64,000 nt of DNA from Linnemannia elongata. Taxonomy: Eukaryota > Mortierellomycota > Mortierellomycetes > Mortierellales > Mortierellaceae. Position numbers and translations under genes: made by a program. Numbering within the stretch: position 1 is the stretch's first letter; every line of letters begins with the position of its first letter. The notes below the pieces were generated by a model, which saw only the letters and a list, made by a program, of their open reading frames with translations, did no database searches and was not told where the DNA came from. The stretch is from NCBI GenBank assembly GCA_036320915.1, contig JAXBDG010000003.1, positions 2,480,001 to 2,544,000 on the forward strand, in the 5' to 3' direction. This document shows, piece by piece, positions 1 to 11,996 of this stretch.

Positions 1-698
1 GAAGGTTGCGGAGTGAGAGATCGGGTCTGTTCCAACTCATCAAATTGGCGCTCAGCCTCAGATCTCGCTCCTCACTGCCACAAAATCTTGAGAGGGTCTC
101 GACCACGACACATAATTTGTCCCACAACGTACAAATGAAGGAAAAAAAAGGGGGGATGCGTCAAAATTGAACTTGAGAGCACCAACACACAGAGACAGGA
201 CATTGCATGACCACAATGGCACGAAAAGGAAGCCGAATAAGATGCCCCGGGAGTCAATTCACGGCGGGAAGGACAACTATAAAAAAAGGAGACAAATGGA
301 AGTAACAGTGAAGAGGAAGAGATGCATTAGTTTGTCAAGACGGGCTCTTGGCCATATCGTAACAACTGACCTCCCAGACGTCGTAGAGAGCTGGTAGAGA
401 AGGACGGAGACACTTTATGGTCCCCATTGAAGGGACATGCTCCTTGCTTCCAGCCACCTGCTTTGCTTCTTCACTTTTGTACAAACGCAGTTCTCTTTCT
501 TTGCTTTTATTTTCTCGTTCACTCTGTTTTTACCTTTCCCTGTTTTCGCCCAACCTTAGACTTTTTCCCTGTAAACGCCATCTTTGCTTCATCCTTTCAT
601 ACAAACATACCTCACCCATCCATCCATCCATTCATTTTGATTCTTCCTACTAGTCTACCTCTCCCACCTCTCCCCAAGATCACACAAGCAGAAAGGAA
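1..698. other. Upstream non-coding region
   Basis: No convincing gene seen. Small open frames here have no codon bias or recognisable product. The last 250 bases are strongly CT-rich, as in the leaders of other genes in the window. A TATA-like stretch (about 278-287) lies roughly 410 nt before the first start codon and is only a weak promoter candidate. Confidence 0.5.
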
Positions 699-1667
699 AT
701 GAAGTTCATCTCTTTTGCCTCCGCCATCGCCTTGGCATTGACCGTTGCCGCTACAACTGAGGCTGCACTGTCCCCTGGATGCAACACGTACTTGAACACA
801 CTTGCAGCCCCAGGCCATCCGCTTGCTAAATGCAGGGTTTACACTGCATTGGGTTTCCCTGCCATTACTGGCGCTCACGACCACGACACCGCCAAGCTAG
901 AAAAGATCTTGACAACATACTGCGCGACCCCAGCGTGTACAGCAGACCAATATGCCGGAGTCTACAAAGACCTCCAGACAAACTGTGGCGCTGACATGAT
1001 TCCAGAGAACCAAGAGACACTCGGAACTGTTTTGTACATGTGGTAAGATCCGCGAATACGATATGCCTATTAGAAAGCTCGAAAAGAAGCACACTCTAAT
1101 AAGATCAATTGCTCTTCTTCCTGTAGGTACTTGTCGCCAGCACAGAGGGAGGCTGTCTGTTACCAGGATACAACCAAGAATACCCACTGTGTTATCACAT
1201 CCATGAACGAGATGATTGAGCGCGGTCAATTGCCCGATGCCAACATTAATGAGGACGACCTCTATGGATACCTCCAATATGTGACCCCGCTGGCCAACCC
1301 AACCAACATCACCACCACCGCGTTCTGTACCTCCTGCAACCAGCAGGTCGCTAACATCTTTGCCAACTATTACAACAAGAATCCTGCTCCCTTTTCGCTT
1401 CAGTTCGCCCAGAACCTGACCAGCTCATACCTGAACACAGTTCTTTCAGATCAGTACAGAGGCCAATGCGGCGTGACAACATTGGGTTCACCCACTGCGA
1501 CTGGAAACAACAACCCGGGAGCATTTCAACCTACCAATGTGACTGAGGCAGCCGGCGTTAGGCCTCCAGGTCTGGACAATGGTGGTACTGTTATGGGACA
1601 GTCTGTTGGTCTGGCCAGTCTTGTTGGAGCATTGACTCTTGGAGCGAGTATCTTTGCCTTGCTTTGA
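699..1667 (+). CDS. Secreted, ten-cysteine, probably GPI-anchored protein
   Basis: Two exons, 699-1042 and 1127-1667, joined by an 84-nt GT-AG intron; the junction codon is TGG. The product is 294 aa. It begins with a signal peptide (MKFISFASAIALALTVAATTEA), continues as a cysteine-rich globular region with ten Cys spread over about residues 26-230, then a Ser/Thr/Asn/Gly-rich linker. It ends in a hydrophobic tail (LASLVGALTLGASIFALL) preceded by small residues, the usual layout of a GPI-anchored cell-surface protein. Several N-x-T/S sites are present. I do not recognise a catalytic motif, so the role is unknown beyond a likely wall or plasma-membrane location. The start is the first ATG after a long CT-rich leader. 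Confidence is high for the gene, moderate for the GPI call. Confidence 0.82.
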
Positions 1668-2470
1668 TGAAGGACGGAACACAGCAGAAGAAAGCGAGAG
1701 AAGAGGAACTCACCGCATAGCTTAATCCTCATAGCATTAGATTTACCCTTGCATTGTATTTGCATTCATTAATAACACGCATTTGTCTTTGTGACCATGG
1801 AGACATTGGTATGCATCTGTATTTTTGGTTCATGTGTGCTTTCTGTGTGTCGGAGGAATTGACAAGGTTCAAAGGAAATTGATGGAAATGAGATACTCAA
1901 ACCTTGAGCGAGTAAGAGCGGTTCTTTTTTAGACGCAAACTAAAGCAAGCAAGAAAAGTGAGGGCAGGCATAGGAACAGCGCGTGAGTGGTCCGATGGGA
2001 CATGACTGAGCGAGAGAGAGAGGGAGTGAAATGGTGCTCTCATCGCGAGAATCGATTTGACGAAGAGAAAGAGAGACAGACAAGGGAGGATTCTATTTTC
2101 CCTCCCTCCTTCACTCGCTCTTTGGCTCACTGTTCACTCTGTCACTTCGTCGGTCACTTTGGTCACTCCAACGGTCGTCGTCTCCTTTCCTTTCCATTTA
2201 TATTTCTCGCTTCTCTCTTTTCTCTTTTCTCTTTTCTTTTCTCTTCAGCAAACCCCCATTTACTCCCATTCCCTCCACCCCTTCCCTGCTTGTCACTTCA
2301 ACCGACACTCCAACCCTTACCCTTTCCCTAACCCTTTCACCCTTACCTTCCGCACCACTTAGCCCCTCTACGACAACAACACTTACTTCTTACACCACAC
2401 ACACATACCACACTCCACATACACCCCGCTACATACACACCGCTTCATACACACACATTCATTCACCAAC
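1668..2470. other. Intergenic, CT-rich leader of the next gene
   Basis: No gene seen. From about 2090 the plus strand is almost pure pyrimidine with ACAC-rich stretches, matching the leader style of the genes in this window. Confidence 0.5.
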
Positions 2471-5400
2471 ATGCGCATCCTCTCCATCACTCTCGCTGTC
2501 TCCCTCGCCTTGGTCGCAATCACCAATGCTGCCCCCATGCCCATGCCCATGCCAGCTCTGGATGAGAATCCCAACTTTGACGAGAGTATGTGTCCCTTCA
2601 TCACTGTCCCTTTCCTTGTGCCTCTCTTTTTTTTGGCCACTTTGTCTCTGTCTGTCCCACTATGGCGAAACATACATACCTTCCCTGCTTCTCCATACTC
2701 TTTTTTTTGGTTCGCATTTGCTCACCAACCAGCCTATCCTCCACAACCAGTCATCTTTTCCTCGTACCCAAATGTTGTACAACTCCTGCCTGCATTGTTT
2801 GGTTGAAAAGTGATTGTGCCTGATTTTTCATCGATCATTTCTTTTGTGCCTGGACTCTCTCTGTCCGTTCTTCACCTCTTTGGGGCATGTGTAAATTAAC
2901 CAATGAGAGCGAGGGATTACCCGGCAAAAAATGATTTTAATTACACAACGCACATCTGCAGACACATAATCAAGGCACACAACTTCCAACGTGCCTCCCC
3001 TTCTGGCCTAGCCTTCTTTTTTTTGTACAACATTGCTCACAACTCCCCAGCTTACCTTACCCTGCCTACTTGCGCAAAAAAACTCGAATGGCCGCTCACT
3101 TACCTCTCCCTATAATTATCCGCATTATCCTTCCTGTATACAACATATCTAACCTCCGCTTGCTCCCCTGCTCCCCTGCGCACACTTCTGACTTCTCCTC
3201 TCTTCTCATTTCTCAACAATCAAAATCGATCTACAAATAATATTCTTTAGGCCAGGATGAATTCGCATGCGTCGAACAGTGCCTTCAGGTTGAGGAACAA
3301 TGCCTCCTCGTCTCCAACAGCATGAACGCCTGTGTCGTTGCCTTTGACTCTTGCCACGCCACCTGCGTTCCCGAAGTTGCTCAACCCGGACCCGAGGAAC
3401 CCCCAGTCACACCACCAGCTGCCCCTGGCTCTGAAAACGATCATATCACCCAAATTAACGAGCCCGGTCTCGATAACCCCACCATTGACGATGCTCAGTT
3501 GCCCCCACCTGGTGAGGGTGCCCCCGAGGAGACTGACGACACCACCGACGGTGCCGACGAGAAGTTTGATGATGGCACCAACGGAGGTTCTCCCGACGTG
3601 ACTGAAGGGGGATCTGAGGGTGGTCCTGAGGAGACTGATGGCGCTCATCAACATGGAGCTCCCGAAGAGACTGACGATGTCACTCAAGATGGTACTGACG
3701 AAACTGCCCCTGGAGAGACCGACGATAGTACCGAGGATGGTGCCGACGATGGTGCCCCCGAGGAGACCGATGATGCCACCGAGGATGGTGCTGACGATGG
3801 TGCCCCCGAGGAGACCGATGATGCCACCGAGGATGGTGCTGACGAGGGAGCTCCTGAGGAGACCGATGATGCCACCGAGGATGGTGCTGACGAGGGAGCT
3901 CCTGAGGAGACCGACGACGGTACCGAGGATGGCGCTGACAACACCGAGGATGACGCTGACAACACCGAGGATGGCGCTGACAACACCGAGGATGGCGCTG
4001 ACAACACCGACGACGGCACTGAAGATGGTGCCGACGAGGGTGCCCCCGAGGAGACCGATGATGCCACCGAGGATGGCGCCGACAACACCGAGGATGGCGC
4101 TGATAACACCGAGGATGGCGCTGACAACACCGAGGATGGCGCTGATAACACCGAGGATGGTGCCGATAACACCGAGGATGGCGCTGATAACACCGAGGAT
4201 GGCGCTGACAACACCGACGACGGCACTGAAGATGGTGCCGACGAGGGTGCCCCCGAGGAGACCGATGATGCCACCGAGGATGGCGCCGACAACACCGAGG
4301 ATGGCGCTGACAACACCGAGGATGGCGCTGACAACACCGAGGATGGCGCTGATAACACCGAGGATGGTGCCGATAACACCGAGGATGGCGCCGATAACAC
4401 CGAGGATGGCGCTGATAACACCGAGGATGGCGCTGATAACACCGAGGATGGCGCTGACAACACCGAGGATGGCGCTGACAACACCGAGGATGGCGCTGAC
4501 AACACCGAGGATGGCGCTGATAACACCGAGGATGGCGCTGACAACACCGACGACGGCACTGAAGATGGTGCCGACGAGGGTGCCCCCGAGGAGACCGATG
4601 ATGCCACCGAGGATGGCACCGACAACACCGAGGATGGCGCTGACAACACCGAGGATGGCGCTGACAACACCGAGGATGGCGCTGATAACACCGAGGATGG
4701 CGCTGATAACACCGAGGATGGCGCTGACAACACCGACGACGGTACTGAAGATGGTGCCGACGAAGGTGCCCCCGAGGAGACCGACGACGGTACCGAGGAT
4801 GGCGCTGATAACACCGAGGATGGCGCTAATAACACCGAGGATGGCGCTGATAACACCGAGGATGGCGCCGATAACACCGAGGATGGCGCCGATAACACCG
4901 AGGATGGCGCCGATAACACCGAGGATGGCGCTGACAACACCGAGGATGGCGCTGATAACACCGAGGATGGCGCTGACAACACCGACGACGGCACTGAAGA
5001 TGGTGCCGACGAGGGTGCCCCCGAGGAGACCGATGATGCCACCGAGGATGGCACCGACAACACCGAGGATGGCGCTGACAACACCGAGGATGGCGCTGAC
5101 AACACCGAGGATGGCGCTGATAACACCGAGGATGGCGCTGATAACACCGAGGATGGCGCTGACAACACCGACGACGGTACTGAAGATGGTGCCGACGAAG
5201 GTGCCCCCGAGGAGACCGACGACGGTACCGAGGATGGCGCTGATAACACCGAGGATGGCGCTAATAACACCGAGGATGGCGCTGATAACACCGAGGATGG
5301 CGCCGATAACACCGAGGATGGCGCCGATAACACCGAGGATGGCGCCGATAACACCGAGGATGGCGCTGACAACACCGAGGATGGTGCTGACGAGGGTGCC

Positions 5401-5724
5401 CCTGAGGAGACTGACGATGGCTCTGACGATGCTGCCGATGAGGGTGCTCCTGAGGTTACCGACGATGGCATTAACGTGGGTGCCCCCGAGGAGACTGATG
5501 ATGTCACAGGCGCTCCCGAAGAGACCGATGATGGAACCGAGGATGGTGCCCCCGAAGAGACTGACGACACAACCGATGGTGCCGATGAGACCGACGACGG
5601 CACTGAGGAGGGTGGCGATCTCACCGAGGAGGGCGACGATGCTACTGACGATGGCGAGACTGAGGAGGAGAACGATGAGAACCTTCACAACGCTCCCATC
5701 GGCGGCGAGGACTTTGGCTTTTAA
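2471..5724 (+). CDS. Secreted protein: symmetric six-Cys module plus long acidic ADNTEDG tandem repeat
   Basis: Exon 1 is 2471-2585 and exon 2 is 3251-5724. The 665-nt phase-1 intron (GTATGT...TTTAG) gives an AGC junction codon; an extra small exon inside it cannot be excluded. Predicted length is 862 aa. Signal peptide (MRILSITLAVSLALVAITNA) is followed by a Met-Pro run, then six cysteines spaced C-x3-C-x6-C-x9-C-x6-C-x3-C (about residues 43-75). The rest is low complexity: first GAPEETDD(A/G)TEDGAD units, then dozens of 7-aa ADNTEDG units (21-nt period) punctuated by NTDDGTEDGADEGAPEETDD blocks, ending in an Asp/Glu-rich tail with no anchor. The mature protein would be extremely acidic and probably disordered, with potential cation binding or a surface role as inference. 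AATAAA lies at 5830. Family not recognised. Confidence 0.8.
3700..5400 (+). repeat. Nested coding minisatellite, 21-nt unit with a 435-nt higher-order repeat
   Basis: The base unit is gctgataacaccgaggatgg plus c (21 nt), encoding ADNTEDG. Units differ mainly at third positions (gct/gcc, gac/gat). On top of this, about 4490-4948 recurs essentially unchanged at about 4925-5383 (offset exactly 435 nt, 145 codons), including the rare GANNTEDG variant at 4826 and 5261. All periods are multiples of three, so copy-number changes keep the frame. Confidence 0.9.
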
Positions 5725-6056
5725 AGAAGCTGACTTGCTATCGAAACGATACTCCCCTCTCTACTCTCCCCTTCCCACTTCCGACGTACATTATACCTTC
5801 CCATTTCACTCTTTTCCCTCAAAAGCCTTAATAAAAGCGACCATTTTTAGAGGTCGACAGTTGCCATTGATATCACCCATCAAATTAATTTTGTGGTTTT
5901 TCAATTGACCCTTCTGTGCAATGTAACAAATGTTCTTTCAGGAACCATCGGTACTAAGATGTGGCTTGTTTCTGATCCCTCCTTGTTCTAGGGCGAACTA
6001 AAAGGAAAGGTCCCTTTCTCATTTCTTACACACACAAACGCACACACGCTATTGCA
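5725..6056. other. Intergenic, 3' UTR and short promoter
   Basis: Contains the AATAAA of the preceding gene (5830-5835) and about 200 bp before the QTRT2 start. No other feature seen. Confidence 0.5.
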
Positions 6057-6413
6057 ATGCCGCCCTTGACGTTCAACATCATCCGCCAGTCAACACAACG
6101 GACAGCCGCACGGAGGGGGACGCTAGTCATGACCCAGGCTGCTACTGCTACTAGTAACAGCCCCACCAACACTACCATCGCTGTGAACACCACTACAACT
6201 ACATCGTCAACAACAAACGTGAATGGAAGTGGACACGAGCATGGGCATGTCGAGGACAACAAGGAGCTGACCAAGAGAGTCATCGAGACCCCTGGATGCT
6301 TCATGCATACTGTCAAAGGCACCGTCCCTCATCTCACACCAGACACCATGCGCTTACAAGGATTCGGAGGCGTTCATGTCAGCATGGAGCAGTTACTGTA
6401 CGAGAGACAAAGA

Positions 6414-6454
<41 letters not shown>

Positions 6455-8332
6455 GTGTGTTGCTAATATATTTTTGCATCCCGCTAGTCGTTGCAGTTAG
6501 TTGACAGCCAATCCCCCTCCCTCTTTTTTTTTGTATCGACAGGCAGGACCATCAACCCGGAGGATTCGACAAATGGCCCTTCACGCTCTCGAAGTTCCTT
6601 AACCTTCAGGATATGATCCTACTATCTGACCTTCGGGACCCCTCACGATACTTCAAAGTCCCCATCAACTCGGATCGCTATGTCTCAATCAAGACCCATA
6701 AGGGCGTGCGGCAGTTGACTTTAGAAGAGTACTTGAAAGTCATTCGTGCGTACCAACCGGATATTGCTGCGACTATGGCGGATCAAATTGCGGAAGCGGA
6801 TGTTTCACCTGCAGGAACTGGACAAGGATCGTCGGATGCGGAAGGAGAGACTCAGGGATCGCCGTCTTCGGGGCTGGGATTGAAGCGGGTCAGGAAGAGT
6901 GTTGACAGGAGTTTGAAGTGGTTGGATCAGATCTTGCTGGATCGGCAGGGTATGGATGCGTTTACTGCAGATCGGGCAGCTGATGAGGCCAAGCGGCGAA
7001 GAAGGCAAAAGGTAGCTGCCGGTCAATCTCACGATAGCAAGAGAGAAATAGAGGCTTTGGCACAGGATTCACAAAACCTGGATCTGGTCACAGGAAAGGC
7101 AACAACGGCAGTGACACGGATACCATGGCCCGGCGTGAGCGTATTTGCGCATGTTCTTGGATCGCATGTTGAGCAGGAGCGGATCCGGAGTGCGCAGGAG
7201 ACTGCGCGACGGGAGGCTGTGGACGGGTTTATTGTCGATACCAATCCGTTACGAGGATCTTCCAAGGAGACTATCTTGAACCTGCTCAAGGTGTCACTGG
7301 ATCATTTGCCGGTCGGGAAGCCCAGGATGGTGTATGGCCTCCAGACACCAGGTACTTTTTTTAAAATCTCTCTCCCTCTCCCTCTGCTGTAATCAAGATG
7401 CGGTTGGTATTTTAATTGCTGTGGTTTTCTAATTCATTATTCCTTGGCGACATACTTTAATAGAGGATGTTTTGAAATCGATTGCCTTGGGAGCAGACCT
7501 GTTCGATACTTCATACCCATCCCACTTGACTGAAGACGGGAAGGCATCACTATACTCATTTGGATCTATTAACAACGCCATCAACACCACCGACAAAAGC
7601 AACAACAGCTCTACTGCTGAAGCAACGACGAATAGATGGATCAACCTATGGGACGACGAGCACGCCAACAAATTTATTCCACTTTTGGAGGGCTGTGAAT
7701 GTTATGCCTGCATGGGAGGACGCCATACCCGAGCCTACATCAACCATCTCCTCAAGGCTCATGAGATGCTTGCTGCCGTCCTCTTGATGAGGTAAGTAAA
7801 TTGGCGCTTCTTGAACTTCGTATGCGGCTGGTTTTATTTTAGTTCGGTGCTGCCCCCCTAACTGCTCCCACTTATTTTTGTGCCTTGTTCAAACGCGTGT
7901 AGTCATAACATGCACCAGTACTCAAAATTCTTTACAGACGTCCGCCAGTCAATCCAAGACGGAACCTTCGAACAACACTCTGCCTCATTCATACAGAATT
8001 TCGGATCTGAGCCAGAGCGGACAGGAGAGATCCACGCCGCACAGGCGATCGTTGAGGCGGCACTATCAAAACGCAACCGCTTAGATGGCAATAACAGCAA
8101 CAGTGCCAGCAGTCGTAGAAGTAGCAGGAATGGCGATAGTAGCTCAGACTTTGAAGGAGAGCAGGGTGCGATGTCGAAGGAGGAAAAGGCGGAAGCAAGG
8201 AGGAAACTGAAGGAGCAAGAGAGATTTGAGCGGAAGGAGAAGAATCGGATGGAGGGGTTGAAGCGGAAGAAGGAGAAGCAGGAGCAGTTGGTCGCGGGTG
8301 AGAGAGATGCGGAGGAGACTCGTGAACCGTGA
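6057..8332 (+). CDS. QTRT2: Queuine tRNA-ribosyltransferase accessory subunit 2
   Basis: Four exons: 6057-6397, 6543-7351, 7464-7791, 7903-8332; all phases fit, giving about 635 aa. Non-catalytic partner of the eukaryotic TGT enzyme that swaps guanine-34 for queuine in GUN-anticodon tRNAs. Family features seen: N-terminal ARRGTLVMTQ and VPHLTPDTMR; the DRSLKWLDQ segment; a GFIVD strand; KPRMVYGLQTPEDVLKSI and GADLFDTSYP; the zinc site CECYACMGGRHTRAYINH (Cys-x-Cys-x2-Cys near residues 459-464, His about 15-20 residues on); and HNMHQYSKFF. It is longer than typical QTRT2 (about 400-420 aa) because of a charged insertion in exon 2 and a Lys/Glu-rich coiled-coil C-terminus. Intron 1 is mostly a 37-nt T run. 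The catalytic partner gene is not in the window. Confidence 0.9.
6417..6453 (+). repeat. T37 homopolymer in QTRT2 intron 1
   Basis: Thirty-seven consecutive T within a 145-nt intron (6398-6542), about a quarter of its length. Exact length may be an assembly artefact. Confidence 0.9.
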
Positions 8333-9743
8333 TGTGTACTTTGGCGTTTAAGCTTCGAAAGCAACACAGAAAGAACGAAACGAGGGGCACAATAGAAATA
8401 GACAACCCCTCTTTACTTGAATCGCCACCGTAGCTAATAAGTAATGAGCACTGCTCCATATCGATTACGATTACTCGGACAGATGGAGAGGAGGTCGGTT
8501 CACATTATTCTTTCAAGAATGTTGTTACGAATTATTCGTCGGTCGACGTGCGGCAAGATCTTATTATCTAACCACTCGCCTCATGAGAGGGGGAAAGAAA
8601 GGGATATAAAATATTAAAGAATAATGAGAAGGAGCAAGGAAACAAATTTTGGCTTCGACAATCTCGGGAGACAATAGGAAGACAACTTAGCGGATTAATC
8701 TTTCGATATATGCGGCCGCTCGTGACTAGAGATAATATCGTAAGGGGCTTCATGAGAGAGAATATTCGACATGAAGGTCAGCGTTAACAGAGACTCCGGC
8801 GAGAAAAGGAAGTGGAAACAGATAAAGAAAAATATACCACCTTCACTAACATACGTGAAGAGATGAAGGTGTTAGTTTGGGTTGAGAAGGTGGGTAGTTG
8901 GTAGAAAGTCGGCAGATATGAGAGAAGAGCAGTTGAGCAATTTTGCTTATGTTTGTTTCGGAGCACAAGCGAGGAAAGGGCGGGAATTCACTTGAACCAG
9001 AATAGTAACAACTGATGGACACAAGTTTATGCTAATCGAGTACGTGCATGAAGAAAGTACATGAGACGAAATCAAGAAGTCAGTCGAGAGTCGTACGAAC
9101 GGCGGTAAAAACATCTATGTACCTGAATGAACGGGTTCAAAAAAACAACAAAAGATACAAATCACGCATGTGAGCAACAACATATATTCAATTGGAGAAT
9201 CGTTTTTAGCATGCATAAATGCATGGGAGATGGCTGTCGTTCGTTGACTTTTACCGTCGCAAACTACATACATGGACACACACTTGGCTACATCATAAAA
9301 ACTTTGAGGCGTATGCTCCATGATGGGTAATCTCCTTTTTTTCTCAAGATGCCATGAGCAACCTGATAATCGTTCATGGATCCTTCTTTTCATGCCTTTC
9401 TTTGTCTGACTCTGTCAACATCTCTGTCTCATTTTCCCCTCTTGTCGCTTGTCTCCGGTATTGCGCTTGGAAGGAGAAGAGTGCTGCTCTCAACTCTTTG
9501 GCGTTTTGCCTGTATGTTTCTCTTAAATACAAGATATCGATTGAAGTTTGAAGTACAATGTGCAATTGATGGGCGGATGTGCGTGTTGGCGATATCCCTT
9601 GTGAGGTGATGAAGACAATGGTGATGTTGGTGGAGACAGAGAGTTGGGAGCGAGAAGTAAAGAGGGAGCAACAATCGGGAAATGGATCCAAAGGACAGAA
9701 AGAGCAAGAGGACCAGAGAGATGCATCTGAAATGCTCTGGACT

Positions 9744-9778
<35 letters not shown>

Positions 9779-10257
9779 TACAATTCAAGAGACAGATACA
9801 TCAGGCATGAAGGCATGGCGTACTACCCTGTCGAGAGAACGAGTCAAACAAGCAGGAGGGAGGGATGGGAAGAAAGACAATTGTCAATGTAGCAACAGTC
9901 GATATTCCTTCATCTCATTTTCTGTTCATTCCACTCGTAACTTCCTATTGTTCTCGTCCATTCCTCCACCTGGCACAACAGGCACGGGCCTGAAATAAAG
10001 TTTTTCCGTATCAAGTTCTCTGCTTATGGTTCCATCATTCATCCTTTTCGCTCGTCAGGTTTCTCATCAGTGATAACGGGCGTTCCTGAAGGTCTCCTCA
10101 TTCATCACTGTAAGCATTTTATTTTCGTTGTCTTTCTTGCGGCATTTCGTCTGTCATTCAAATGCCACATTCACCCGCTTTGTGTCCCGACTCGGCTACG
10201 CATCGGTTCTCACTCTCGGTTCGCCGTCTACCAGGGGCATAGACAATACGCAGTGTA

Positions 10258-10292
<35 letters not shown>

Positions 10293-10832
10293 AAAAGGGA
10301 ATACATCGCGAGCCCAAAATAAAACACAATGTAAACGGGGAGGAAGAGAATAATAAACAAAAGCAGGGCGGACATAGTTGTGAACATTAACTGTTATTCA
10401 GGTCATTCAACATTCGAGAAAAACCATTGTGGATAGGGCTGAACGCGAGGGAAGAATCCGAGGTGCACAACCCGAATTGTGCGAGAAAAGAGGGAGGGAG
10501 AGCATTTTACGAGGAGCGGGCCACCTGTTGACGCCTATATAATTCTTTCCTCTCTTCCTTCGCTTTTCCTTGTTTTTTCTTCTGTTCCGCTTTTCTCTTT
10601 AACTTTGCTCACCGCCTCTACTCAGCTCTATTTGACGCTCCTCACGCATTCACCTCTCATAGGACTCCGACATCTCTCACACTTCATCACCATCAGGACT
10701 CCCTCATTTCTTTCACGCTCATCGCAAACACATCACGTTTATTTCTCCCTTCTTTCTCTCATTACCTTCTTTCCTCCTGCTCCTTTATTTTCTCGATTTG
10801 CCTTACCCTCTCCCATCCCCCTCTATCTCACC
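8333..10832. other. 2.5-kb intergenic region with paired T32 and A32 runs
   Basis: No gene could be supported on either strand. Notable items are a T run at 9746-9777 followed by gtaca, and an A run at 10259-10290 preceded by tgtac, which together form an inverted pair of about 37 nt bounding a 545-bp segment. The last 300 bases are the CT-rich leader of monooxygenase A. Confidence 0.5.
10536..10542 (+). promoter_or_regulatory. TATA box candidate of monooxygenase A
   Basis: TATATAA followed by a long pyrimidine-rich leader, about 290 nt before the start codon at 10833. No start-site data, so this is a motif-level call. Confidence 0.4.
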
Positions 10833-11954
10833 ATGTCCTGGCCTGAGGACCTATTTCCCTCCCGGTCAGCTACCGACATCTTCTATATCCGCCCCATTGT
10901 TAAGGAAGCTCTTGTTTATGTACCTCCTGTTTCTCAATCCAGGATCGAAGAGGTAGTCCGCAAGCGCGCTCCCGTCACGGAAGAGTTTGTCGCTACTGCA
11001 CTGCCTAAGATTATCATCGTCGGAGCCTCCTTGGGCGGCCTCATGCTGGCCATTATCCTTGAAAAGGCAGGCATCCCCTATAGAATATTTGAGCGTGCCA
11101 AAGTCTGCGAGCCAATCCGTACGTCGAATTCCCTCCTTTCTCTCATTCTTGAACCCTCTCTCTCCATGGCACCAAATTATCGTTATCGTATGCTATGACC
11201 ATGTCCATGGTACCCTTAATTACCCTATCCATTTTCTAACCTTTGCACCCGACCTCCTGCTATTTAATTTTCCTTTGAAGAATCGGTTGTTTACTTCAAC
11301 GCGCAGACGGCCAAGGTCTTTACTCAGCTCGGTCTGAACGACGAGATCGTTGCTGCTGGTCGGGAAACCAACTCACTCCAGATTTTCAGCGAGGATCTCG
11401 AGTTGACGCACTTCTGGGACTACAGTGAGGCGCCCAAACTGTATATATTTTTGCCTTTCGCATAAATACGCTTGGAACGACAATCATCTATATGCCCATC
11501 TGACAGATACTATGCTCTCCTGTCTTTTTTTCTCACTTGATATCTTTAGGCACGGTGTCGTTGGATATGTCCTTCCTAAGCCTGTACTCTACAACATCCT
11601 TCTTAACCGTGTCCCTGCAGATAAAATCTTTTACGGTGTCAAGATCCTCTCTGTCTCTTCCGGGGACAGTTTCGTCACTGTCTTGAAAGACAACGGCGAC
11701 ACCCTTGTCTGTGATATCGTCGTCGGAGCTGATGGCACCTATAGTGCAGTTCGTCAGAGCATCTTTGACCACATGCGAAAGGACAAAGTCATGGACCCTA
11801 AGGACAAGGAGCCTATGAAGTACTCAACCGTCTGCCTTATCGGTCAGACGAGGCCCCTGAGCGATGTTGAGTTCCCCATCATGGCTCAGCAAGACTCCCA
11901 ATTTATTCGCGTATTCGGAAAGAGCAAACCCTACTCGGTATTAGTCCACAGCTT

Positions 11955-11996
<42 letters not shown>

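Noticed and set aside
2290..2355. Telomere-like CCCTAA-type stretch in the leader of the acidic repeat gene
   Set aside because: Only one CCCTAA copy in a general CT/AC-rich leader; not a repeat array.
3247..5688. 813-codon hydrophobic open frame on the minus strand across the acidic repeat (also a 646-codon Ser/Pro/Val frame at 3684-5624 and a 762-codon plus-strand frame at 3620-5908)
   Set aside because: The 21-nt unit has no stop in several frames, so repetition alone keeps them open. Only the 3251-5724 frame links to a signal peptide through a good intron.
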